A stretch of DNA of 5,226 nt from Devosia sp. GTDB lineage: Bacteria; Pseudomonadota; Alphaproteobacteria; Rhizobiales; Devosiaceae. Position 1 is the stretch's first letter. Every line of letters begins with the position of its first letter. The stretch spans positions 1 through 5,226 of the forward strand of contig JANXSI010000526.1 of assembly GCA_025352765.1 (NCBI GenBank). Direction: 5' to 3'. The position numbers and the translations under genes were made by a program. Below, in pieces: positions 1 to 5,226 of this stretch. The notes under the pieces are model-generated. The model saw nothing but the letters and a program-made list of their open reading frames with translations. It was not told the DNA's origin and made no database searches.

Positions 1-1
1 C

Positions 2-514
2 TCGTTCTCGGCGGCGCTGGCGGCGCCGCGTGAGCGGCTCGTCGAGTTCGAGCACCTGGGTGAGAGCACAATCACCAATCTCAAGATCGTGCTTGCCGCC
101 GCCCAGCGCTTTGCCCGCGACAAAGTCGATCGTGAGCAGCCGATTCTCAGTTCCTGGTCGTCACTGATCGAGTACTGCCGCGCGGCAATGGCGTTCGAGG
201 ATATCGAGCAATTCCGCATCCTGTTCCTCGACAAGAAGAACCGGCTGATCGCCGACGAGGTGCAACAAAGAGGCACTGTCGATCACACCCCGGTGTATCC
301 GTGCGAGGTGATCAAGCGGGCGCTTGAGCTCTCGGCCACGGCGCTGATCCTCGTTCACAACCCCCCTTCGGGCGACCCCTCCCCGTCCACGGCGGATGTG
401 CAGATGACCCGACAGATTGTCGACGTCGCCCGGCCGCTCGGAATCTCGGTGCACCACCACATCATCATCGGCAAGTCGGGCCACGCCTCGCTCAAGGGGT
501 TGAAGCTGATCTGA
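2..514 (+). CDS. radC: RadC-family JAMM-domain protein, 3' part (5' end outside window), with altered metal-binding motif
   Basis: The frame is open from the left edge, and 170 codons are visible. RadC proteins usually have about 220-250 residues, so the start lies upstream; the internal GTG at 89 is not the start. The first ~40 visible residues (APRERLVEFEHLGESTITNL) fit the helix-hairpin-helix segment. The rest is the RadC JAMM/MPN+ domain: FLDKKNRLIADEVQ with the conserved Glu at visible residue 86, GTVDHTPVYP, then HNPPSGDPSPSTAD, and the C-terminal HHHIIIGKSGHASLKGLKLI. The family motif is HNHPSGDPxPSxxD, whose two His and final Asp bind metal. Here His119 and Asp132 are kept but the second His is Pro121 (codon CCC at 362-364). 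YPREV is also YPCEV. The gene was named for DNA repair, but the function of RadC is disputed. Family assignment is secure; catalytic activity is doubtful. Confidence 0.93.
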   Translation, partial: SFSAALAAPRERLVEFEHLGESTITNLKIVLAAAQRFARDKVDREQPILSSWSSLIEYCRAAMAFEDIEQFRILFLDKKNRLIADEVQQRGTVDHTPVYPCEVIKRALELSATALILVHNPPSGDPSPSTADVQMTRQIVDVARPLGISVHHHIIIGKSGHASLKGLKLI

Positions 515-522
515 GCGATCAG
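506..522. repeat. Short inverted repeat spanning both convergent stop codons
   Basis: CTGATC (506-511) and GATCAG (517-522) form a perfect 6-bp stem around the 5-base loop TGAGC. The radC stop (512-514) lies in the loop and the stop of the opposing acyltransferase gene (519-521) lies in the right arm. A second perfect palindrome, CTTCGGCCGAAG, follows at 527-538 inside the 3' end of the acyltransferase gene. Neither is followed by a T-run on either strand, so a role as a bidirectional terminator is only a guess. Confidence 0.3.
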
Positions 523-1760
523 TCGGCTTCGGCCGAAGGCGCCGTGGAGGGCGGCGTAGCTTTGCCGCTCAGCTTGAGCAGCGCGCCGCGGAGTTGCTTG
601 GCCAGCGGTAGCAGTCTTGGGTCAGACTTGATGCGCCGCCGAGTTGTCTGCCAGCCGCGATGGACTGACGCACCTATCGAGCCGCGGCGCGTCACCGGGA
701 TGTAGTGGTGCCGCACGGCAATCAGCTCGTTGCACCAGTGGCGCTTTTCGTCGGTGCAGCCCTCGCCCATGTCGAAAACCCGAAAGCCCTTGTCGAACAT
801 GGTCTGCATGACGCGCAGAAGGCATTGCTTGCCGGGGGAACCGGGACGAAGCGCCGCGTCCTCGCTCATCGATGAGATCAGGCAGAATAGCCTGTCGCCG
901 TGCGCCACGCTGTAGCGCATGGCGACGATCTCGCCGTCAAGGCGCAACAGGTGCAGTTTGACCGGCACGCCGGACTCGGCCGTCGCCGTGCTGTCGTAAA
1001 AGGCCCGGACGGCGGGGATCGCGAACGGATCGAACACACCCATTTCGCGGAAGCGCGCACTGCGCTGGCGGAACATTACCTCGAGGGTGGCGAGTGCCGC
1101 CTCGCCATTGCCCAGTTCTTCGAAGCTGACAGTGCCCATCGCCTCGAGCTTGTCGCCCTGCTGGCGGTCGTGCTTGCGTCGGGACTTGTTGCGCTGCGTC
1201 TTGTCGGCCTCCTCGAAGCTCTTGAAGCTGGCGCGGTAGAGCGTTTCGCCCTCGACCGACTGTCCAAGCTCTGCAAAGAGATCGACGCCGTCGACCGGTA
1301 AACTCGGTACGGATTTGAGATAGACGAGGTCCACGCCATCGACGCCCCGCAGCATATCGAGCCACAGGCGGCGGCGGCGAAGGGGCGACATCGCCGCAAC
1401 GCGTGCCCGGTCGATGATCGGCGCGTCACAGCCGACATGGGCGCCCGGGAACCACGACAGCACCCACAGCCCCTTGTCCCAGCGCCGCTGCAGCGGGATC
1501 AGGGCAACGGGAATGCCCTCGTCACGGGCAACAATGTAGAACTGGTCGGCATCGGCCACGCCGAAGGCCGCGGTCCAGAGGCGGATAAAGTCGAGCTGCT
1601 GGCCCGGGGATTCGATCGTTTCCGCCGTCAGCGTGCGCCAGATCTGCGCCACGTCCTCGAGCCGATGACTCAGCGTAGTCTCGAATCCGGCAAGGGTCGT
1701 CGCTGAGCTTGCGCCGACCGCCGGCTCGAGCACCAGCGTCTGCAATGCGCCCTGTGCCAT
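519..1760 (-). CDS. CelD/BcsL-like GNAT-fold acyltransferase (BioF2-like domain)
   Basis: This 413-residue protein has the layout of the CelD/BcsL family, annotated as acetyltransferases linked to cellulose or exopolysaccharide synthesis. It shows an N-terminal GNAT-like half (about 30-170, with DQFYIVARDEGIPVALIPLQ) and then a BioF2-like acyltransferase domain (about 180-345). That domain opens with a very basic stretch (KTQRNKSRRKHDR, 187-199). It continues with VKLHLLRLDGEIVAMRYSVA, RPGSPGKQCLLRVMQ, and FDMGEG at 329-334 followed by KRHW, the usual end of the domain. No signal peptide or membrane helix is evident, so it is probably cytoplasmic. The last ~25 residues are low-complexity Ala/Pro/Ser. 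The ATG is preceded by GGGG eight bases upstream, a plausible ribosome site. No polysaccharide genes adjoin it, so the substrate cannot be inferred from context. The fold call is firm, the reaction unknown. Confidence 0.85.
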   Translation of the reverse strand: MAQGALQTLVLEPAVGASSATTLAGFETTLSHRLEDVAQIWRTLTAETIESPGQQLDFIRLWTAAFGVADADQFYIVARDEGIPVALIPLQRRWDKGLWVLSWFPGAHVGCDAPIIDRARVAAMSPLRRRRLWLDMLRGVDGVDLVYLKSVPSLPVDGVDLFAELGQSVEGETLYRASFKSFEEADKTQRNKSRRKHDRQQGDKLEAMGTVSFEELGNGEAALATLEVMFRQRSARFREMGVFDPFAIPAVRAFYDSTATAESGVPVKLHLLRLDGEIVAMRYSVAHGDRLFCLISSMSEDAALRPGSPGKQCLLRVMQTMFDKGFRVFDMGEGCTDEKRHWCNELIAVRHHYIPVTRRGSIGASVHRGWQTTRRRIKSDPRLLPLAKQLRGALLKLSGKATPPSTAPSAEAD

Positions 1761-1802
1761 CGTGACATCCCCAGTTTGTCGACCGCACTGTCGCGGCTAC
1801 CG

Positions 1803-1819
1803 GTGAATCGGAGGTTCAC
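1803..1819. repeat. Operator-like inverted repeat upstream of the acyltransferase gene
   Basis: GTGAA (1803-1807) and TTCAC (1815-1819) form a perfect 5-bp inverted repeat with a 7-base spacer, 43 bases upstream of the leftward acyltransferase start. The geometry would suit a dimeric regulator, but a repeat this short can arise by chance. I could not recognise a confident promoter in 1761-1870. Confidence 0.2.
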
Positions 1820-1820
1820 A

Positions 1821-1839
1821 GAGGCCCCCTAGGGGTCTC
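1821..1839. repeat. GC-rich inverted repeat between the two leftward genes
   Basis: GAGGCCCC (1821-1828) pairs with GGGGTCTC (1832-1839) over 8 positions around a CTA loop. Seven pairs are Watson-Crick and one is G-T. In RNA from the + strand that position is a G-U wobble; in RNA from the - strand it is an A-C mismatch. Within it, CCCCTAGGGG is a perfect 10-base palindrome. It could help end transcription of the ccdA-like gene or be a protein site; no T-run follows. Confidence 0.35.
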
Positions 1840-1841
1840 GA

Positions 1842-1859
1842 ACCACCCCTATCGGTGGT
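1842..1859 (-). terminator. Possible terminator hairpin downstream of the ccdA-like gene
   Basis: ACCACC (1842-1847) and GGTGGT (1854-1859) form a perfect 6-bp stem with a 6-base loop, beginning 11 bases past the ccdA stop codon. Read leftward it is followed almost at once by the second inverted repeat at 1821-1839. The missing U-tract makes a classic intrinsic terminator uncertain; the placement right after the stop is the main argument. Confidence 0.35.
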
Positions 1860-1870
1860 CAGGGTTAATT

Positions 1871-2608
1871 TCAGCCGAATTGCTGCAGGATCGGAAAGGA
1901 TTCGAGGAACCAGTAGCTAATGCGAGTGAACTGACCGGTGAGGAACAACACGCCCGTCAGCACCAGTAGCCCGCCCATCACCCGTTCGACCGTACCCAGA
2001 TGCTTCCTAAAGCTTGAAAAGAAGGTGAGGAACGGCCCGATGGCGATGCCGGCCAGGAGAAACGGCACCCCGAGCCCCAGCGAATATATGCCGAGCAGCC
2101 CCGCGCCCTGCCAGGCGGTATCCTGGACCGCGGCCACCGATAGGATCGCCGCCAGCACGGGGCCGATGCAAGGCGTCCAGCCAATCGCGAACGCCAGTCC
2201 GAGAAGGAATCCACCGACCGGGCCGCTGGCCGCGCCCGGGCCGGAGTGCCGCAATTGCCGGTCGAGCAGACCGATCCGGTAGACCCCCAGGAAATGCAGC
2301 CCCATCGCGATGATGAACAGCCCGGCGATCGGGGTGATGATTGGAAGCGCCTGCCGGAATGCCTGCCCGAAGGCGGTGGCGGTCGCCCCAAAGGTGATGA
2401 ACACCAGCGAAAAGCCGAGGATAAAGAACACCGAGGTGAAGACGCTCTTCCGCCAGATCACGCCCGCGCTCGCGCCGTCGGTGCGCAGCTGGTCGAAGCT
2501 CGAGCCGCTCATGTAGGTGAGATAGGGCGGCACCAGCGGCAGCACGCATGGGCTCAGAAAGCTCAGCACCCCGGCGCCAAAGATCAGCGGAAACGAAAAC
2601 CCGTTCAT
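1871..2608 (-). CDS. ccdA: CcdA-like membrane thiol/disulfide electron carrier (DsbD transmembrane-domain family)
   Basis: CcdA-family proteins pass electrons from cytoplasmic thioredoxin across the inner membrane to extracytoplasmic thiol proteins, typically for cytochrome c maturation. The 245-residue length suits a stand-alone CcdA without the extra DsbD domains. Both signature cysteine motifs are present: LSPCVLPLVPPYL with Cys21, and GWTPCIGPVL with Cys147. Six hydrophobic segments are visible at about 8-28, 57-80, 88-109, 131-158, 169-195 and 210-226, with the cysteines in helices 1 and 4 as expected. The ATG is preceded by AAGAAG seven bases upstream, a weak ribosome site. It is divergent from rpe, and no cytochrome c or periplasmic thioredoxin gene adjoins it, so the final electron acceptor cannot be read from context. 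The family call is strong; the symbol is by similarity, since paralogues serving other redox pathways look alike. Confidence 0.93.
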   Translation of the reverse strand: MNGFSFPLIFGAGVLSFLSPCVLPLVPPYLTYMSGSSFDQLRTDGASAGVIWRKSVFTSVFFILGFSLVFITFGATATAFGQAFRQALPIITPIAGLFIIAMGLHFLGVYRIGLLDRQLRHSGPGAASGPVGGFLLGLAFAIGWTPCIGPVLAAILSVAAVQDTAWQGAGLLGIYSLGLGVPFLLAGIAIGPFLTFFSSFRKHLGTVERVMGGLLVLTGVLFLTGQFTRISYWFLESFPILQQFG

Positions 2609-2725
2609 GGCGTCTTCTTATAGAGGCCTGAGCCCAAGGCAACTCGCATCAACCGGGAGTGATACTTGCCGACAGCCGCCGTGGCGGCTAAGGACCGGCA
2701 GTCTCCCCCGCTTGAGAGTGGCCCC
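2609..2725. promoter_or_regulatory. Divergent intergenic region between ccdA and rpe
   Basis: These 117 bases must carry the start signals for the leftward ccdA-like gene and the rightward rpe cluster, because both genes begin here. No strong -35/-10 pair is visible. GATACT (2661-2666) is a weak -10 candidate for rpe. TATAAG on the minus strand lies only 9 bases from the ccdA start, too near for an ordinary leader. GAGAG at 2714-2718 is a good ribosome site for the rpe ATG at 2726. Confidence 0.5.
2667..2700. repeat. Two-tier inverted repeat upstream of rpe
   Basis: An inner perfect 7-bp stem, AGCCGCC (2674-2680) with GGCGGCT (2683-2689) around a 2-base loop, is enclosed by an outer perfect 5-bp stem, TGCCG (2667-2671) with CGGCA (2696-2700). 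In RNA the two would stack across a small internal loop. It sits 25 bases upstream of the rpe ATG, in the 5' leader or promoter, not after a gene, so a terminator for a neighbouring gene is unlikely. An operator or a leader hairpin is possible. Confidence 0.45.
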
Positions 2726-3403
2726 ATGCCGCAGCCGATCCGCATCGCGCCTTCGATCCTTTCGGCCGATTTCTCCCGGCTGGGCGAGGAAATTCGCGCA
2801 ATCGAGGCGGCAGGCGCCGACTATATCCATGTCGACGTGATGGATGGCCATTTCGTTCCCAACATCACGCTGGGGCCGGTGGTCGTGCAATGGCTGCGCC
2901 CACTGACCAAAAAGGTCATCGACTGCCACCTGATGATTGCCCCAGTCGACCCATATATCGCCGCCTTCGCTAAAGCCGGCGCCGACATCATCACGGTCCA
3001 TGCCGAGGCCGGCCCGCATCTCCACCGCTCGCTGCAGGCGATCCGCGCAGAGGGCAAGAAGGCCGGCGTTGCGATCAATCCGGCGACCCCGGTTTCGGCC
3101 CTCGAGCACGTCATCGGCGACGTCGACCTGATCCTCGTGATGAGCGTCAACCCCGGCTTCGGCGGCCAGAGCTTTATCCGCGAGTCGCTGGTCAAGCTGG
3201 CGCAGACCAAGGCCCTGATCGGCGGGCGAGCCATCGACCTCGAGGTCGATGGCGGGATCAACCCCGAGACGGCGGCCCAAGTCGTGCGCGCGGGGGCCAA
3301 TGTGCTGGTCGCCGGCAACGCGATCTTTGCCGGCAATGACGCCAAGACCTACGCACCGCGGATCAAGGCGATCCGCGATGCTGCCACCACAATCAAGGCC
3401 TGA
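2726..3403 (+). CDS. rpe: Ribulose-phosphate 3-epimerase
   Basis: Rpe interconverts D-ribulose 5-phosphate and D-xylulose 5-phosphate in the cytoplasm, in the pentose phosphate pathway. The 225-residue product matches the usual family size and shows the TIM-barrel signatures in order: APSILSADF (8-16), HVDVMDGHFVPN (35-46), DCHLMI (66-71), VNPGFGGQSF (141-150) and EVDGGI (173-178). The expected metal ligands and acid/base residues are all present: His35, Asp37, His68 and Asp175. I chose the ATG at 2726 because it starts five residues before the conserved IAPSILSADF and has GAGAG seven bases upstream. The in-frame TTG at 2666 would add 20 unconserved residues and run through the inverted repeat. 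It is first in the rightward cluster, and its stop lies 3 bases before purB. Confidence 0.98.
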   Translation: MPQPIRIAPSILSADFSRLGEEIRAIEAAGADYIHVDVMDGHFVPNITLGPVVVQWLRPLTKKVIDCHLMIAPVDPYIAAFAKAGADIITVHAEAGPHLHRSLQAIRAEGKKAGVAINPATPVSALEHVIGDVDLILVMSVNPGFGGQSFIRESLVKLAQTKALIGGRAIDLEVDGGINPETAAQVVRAGANVLVAGNAIFAGNDAKTYAPRIKAIRDAATTIKA

Positions 3404-3406
3404 GCC

Positions 3407-4729
3407 ATGATCCCACGCTATTCCCGTCCAGAAATGGTGGCGATCTGGTCGCCGGAGACGCGCTTCCGTATCTGGTTCGAGATCGAGGCACATGCGACCA
3501 CCGCGCTCGCCAATCTCGGTGTGGTGCCCAAGGAGGCCGCCGAGACCATCTGGGCCAAGGGCAATGCAGCGACGTTTGACGTGGCGCGGATCGACGATAT
3601 CGAAGCAACCACCAAACACGACGTCATCGCATTCCTCACGCATCTGAGCGAGATCGTCGGGCCTGAAGCGCGCTTTGTGCACCAGGGAATGACCTCCTCG
3701 GACATCCTGGACACGACGCTCGCGGTGCAACTGGCGCGCGCGTCCGACCTCCTCATTGCCGACGTCGACGCCCTGCTCGCGGCGCTGAAGCGCCGGGCCA
3801 AGGAGCACAAATACTCGATCACCATTGGCCGCTCGCACGGCATCCATGCCGAGCCGACGACCTTCGGGATCAAACTCGCCGAGGCCTATGCCGAGTTCTC
3901 GCGCAACCGGGAGCGGCTGGTCGTGGCGCGACGCGAGATCGCGACCTGCGCGATTTCGGGCGCCATCGGCACCTTCGCGAACATCGACCCGACGGTCGAA
4001 GCCTACGTCGCCGAAAAGCTCGGGCTCGCGGTCGAACCGGTATCGACGCAGGTCATCCCCCGCGACCGGCACGCAATGTTCTTTGCGACGCTCGGCGTCG
4101 TCGCGTCCTCGATCGAGCGCATCGCCACTGAAATCCGGCACCTGCAGCGCACGGAAGTGCTTGAGGCTGAAGAGTTTTTCTCGCCCGGACAGAAGGGCTC
4201 GTCGGCCATGCCGCACAAGCGCAACCCGGTGCTGAGCGAAAACCTCACCGGTCTCAGCCGGTTGGTGCGCGGTATGGTGGTGCCGGCGCTCGAGAATGTG
4301 GCGCTCTGGCATGAGCGCGACATCTCGCATTCGTCGGTCGAGCGGATGATCGGGCCGGACGCGACGGTGACGCTGGATTTCGCCCTAGCGCGGCTCACCG
4401 GGCTCATCGACAAGCTGCTGGTCTATCCCGAAAACATGAAGCGGAACCTGGACTTGCTGGGAGGCCTGCATAATTCGCAGCGCGTGCTCCTCGCCCTCAC
4501 GCAGGCCGGGATGAGCCGCGAGGACGCGTATACGGCGGTGCAGCGCAACGCCATGGCGGTGTGGGGGATGCGGGGCGACCGCGCCGGGCAATTCGCGAGT
4601 CTTTTGAAGGCGGACGCGGAGATTGCTCAGAAACTGAGTCTGGCCGAAATCGACGCGATGTTCGACGATTTCTATCATTTGAAGCACGTAGATATGATCT
4701 TCGAGCGCGTATTCGGACCCGACGTATGA
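3407..4729 (+). CDS. purB: Adenylosuccinate lyase
   Basis: PurB catalyses two fumarate-releasing steps of purine synthesis: SAICAR to AICAR, and adenylosuccinate to AMP. The 440-residue protein is full length and resembles the compact Bacillus-type PurB throughout, starting with MIPRYSRPEM. Visible motifs are TKHDV (His71), TSSDI (96-100), GRSHGIHAEPT with catalytic His144, and the superfamily signature GSSAMPHKRNP (264-274) with the flexible-loop serines 265 and 266 that include the catalytic base. ENVALWHERDISHSS and HLKHVDMIFERVF near the C-terminus are also typical. Nothing needed for activity appears missing. It starts 3 bases after the rpe stop, with AAGG inside the rpe end as a likely ribosome site, and its stop overlaps the next gene's start as ATGA. 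Co-transcription with rpe is inferred from spacing. Confidence 0.98.
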   Translation: MIPRYSRPEMVAIWSPETRFRIWFEIEAHATTALANLGVVPKEAAETIWAKGNAATFDVARIDDIEATTKHDVIAFLTHLSEIVGPEARFVHQGMTSSDILDTTLAVQLARASDLLIADVDALLAALKRRAKEHKYSITIGRSHGIHAEPTTFGIKLAEAYAEFSRNRERLVVARREIATCAISGAIGTFANIDPTVEAYVAEKLGLAVEPVSTQVIPRDRHAMFFATLGVVASSIERIATEIRHLQRTEVLEAEEFFSPGQKGSSAMPHKRNPVLSENLTGLSRLVRGMVVPALENVALWHERDISHSSVERMIGPDATVTLDFALARLTGLIDKLLVYPENMKRNLDLLGGLHNSQRVLLALTQAGMSREDAYTAVQRNAMAVWGMRGDRAGQFASLLKADAEIAQKLSLAEIDAMFDDFYHLKHVDMIFERVFGPDV

Positions 4730-5136
4730 CGATCTATTACGCTCAGGAGCAGAACCTCAGCGTTCAGGACTACGTGGCGGTCGTCGGCTCGACCTACATG
4801 GCCGACCGGCGGCCGGTGGGGAACCTGGAGCGCATTGGCCGCATCCTTGCCGGCTCAAACATGATCGTCACGGCCCGCGACGAGTCGGGCGAGATCGTCG
4901 GACTGTTGCGCGGCATCTCGGACAACGAGTGGGTCTGCTATGTCGCCGATCTCGTCGTCCGCGAGGGGCAGCAGCGCAAGGGTGTCGGGACCGCTCTGCT
5001 CAAGACATGCAAGGGTATCCTCGGGCCGGGGATGGGGATCGTGCTGATGGCCTTCCCCGAGGCCACCGAGTACTACCGCCGGATCGGCATGCACGAGATG
5101 ACGGCCTTCTACATGGACCGCGAGAACCGCTCGTGA
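4726..5136 (+). CDS. Small GNAT-family N-acetyltransferase
   Basis: The 136-residue protein is a single GNAT domain, which moves an acetyl group from acetyl-CoA to an amine. The central strand and CoA-binding loop are clear: VCYVADLVVREGQQRKGVGTAL, with the Q-x-x-G-x-G pyrophosphate loop at 83-88. The C-terminal AFPEATEYYRRIGMHEM fits the usual YYxxxGF-type end, with Met in place of Phe. No signal peptide or membrane helix is visible. I chose the ATG at 4726: it overlaps the purB stop as ATGA and gives a normal GNAT length, whereas upstream in-frame codons run back inside purB. The ribosome site is weak (GGA about ten bases upstream), so translation probably depends on coupling to purB. The substrate, whether protein N-terminus, lysine or small amine, cannot be told from the sequence. 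Confidence 0.9.
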   Translation: MTIYYAQEQNLSVQDYVAVVGSTYMADRRPVGNLERIGRILAGSNMIVTARDESGEIVGLLRGISDNEWVCYVADLVVREGQQRKGVGTALLKTCKGILGPGMGIVLMAFPEATEYYRRIGMHEMTAFYMDRENRS

Positions 5137-5226
5137 AGATCTCCGAGGCCGACATCCTGATCGCGCCGGGGCTGGGCAATTCCGGCCCGGGCCACTGGCA
5201 GCGCCGCTGGGGCGAGCGCATGTCGA
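5133..5226 (+). CDS. RBBP9/YdeN-type alpha/beta hydrolase, 5' part (continues past right edge)
   Basis: Only 31 codons are visible, starting with a GTG that overlaps the previous stop as GTGA. The residues DILIAPGLGNSGPGHWQRRW (7-26) closely match the N-terminal strand and following loop of the RBBP9/YdeN serine hydrolase family, whose members usually read PGxxxSxxxHWQxxW here. The GxSxG nucleophile and the remaining catalytic residues would lie beyond the window, so activity cannot be judged. No strong ribosome site precedes the GTG, which fits translational coupling. Family members are small cytoplasmic hydrolases of mostly unknown substrate. The call rests on a short but distinctive stretch. 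Confidence 0.75.
   Translation, partial: MKISEADILIAPGLGNSGPGHWQRRWGERMS

Noticed and set aside
89..91. GTG as the start of the radC-type gene.
   Set aside because: The frame stays open to the left edge and the upstream residues match the RadC helix-hairpin-helix region, so the gene is cut by the window edge.
900..1301. A 133-codon plus-strand open frame inside the acyltransferase gene, and similar overlapping frames elsewhere.
   Set aside because: No recognisable domain and fully opposite a well-supported gene; treated as a by-product of high GC content.
2666..2725. TTG start at 2666 giving Rpe 20 extra N-terminal residues.
   Set aside because: The extension is not part of the Rpe family, crosses an inverted repeat, and the ATG at 2726 has a good ribosome site and gives the normal length.
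2618..4330. A 570-codon open frame on the minus strand opposite rpe and purB.
   Set aside because: Both strands cannot plausibly encode conserved proteins here. rpe and purB have full-length family motifs, while the antisense product is Arg/Asp/Gly-rich with no recognisable domain. Long antisense frames are common in GC-rich coding DNA.
4561..4725. Upstream in-frame start extending the GNAT protein into purB.
   Set aside because: The added 55 residues are an out-of-frame reading of the conserved purB 3' end; the ATGA overlap at 4726 gives a standard GNAT length.
1..5226. Mobile elements, CRISPR arrays, tRNA or rRNA genes and defence systems.
   Set aside because: I saw no transposase or integrase motifs, no regularly spaced direct repeats, and no cloverleaf or rRNA-like stretches; every larger stretch is accounted for by chromosomal genes.

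Overview
The window is GC-rich DNA from one bacterial chromosome, densely packed with genes, and reads as alphaproteobacterial. A Hyphomicrobiales (Devosia-like) source is my inference from codon use, the style of the proteins and the rpe-purB pairing; nothing here proves the genus. I see no phage, transposon, CRISPR array, rRNA or tRNA.

Left part (1-1870): the 3' end of a radC-type gene (JAMM-domain protein) runs rightward off the left edge. It converges, with only 4 bases between stop codons, on a leftward gene for a CelD/BcsL-like GNAT-fold acyltransferase. About 110 bases upstream of that acyltransferase, rich in short inverted repeats, separate it from the next leftward gene.

Middle (1871-2725): a leftward ccdA-like gene encodes a six-helix membrane thiol/disulfide electron carrier. 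A 117-base divergent intergenic region holding a two-tier inverted repeat lies between it and the rightward genes.

Right part (2726-5226): a tight rightward cluster holds rpe (ribulose-5-phosphate 3-epimerase), purB (adenylosuccinate lyase), a small GNAT acetyltransferase and the 5' end of an RBBP9/YdeN-type alpha/beta hydrolase. Spacing is 3 bases, then ATGA overlap, then GTGA overlap, so the four are probably co-transcribed and translationally coupled. Rpe (pentose phosphate pathway) and PurB (purine synthesis) are both linked to the supply and use of ribose phosphate. The roles of the last two are not evident.

Most of the window is ordinary housekeeping content. The point most worth a second look is the RadC-family protein: its metal-binding signature, normally HNHPSGD, reads HNPPSGD, so a ligand histidine is replaced by proline. 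I found no convincing evidence of a new biological system.
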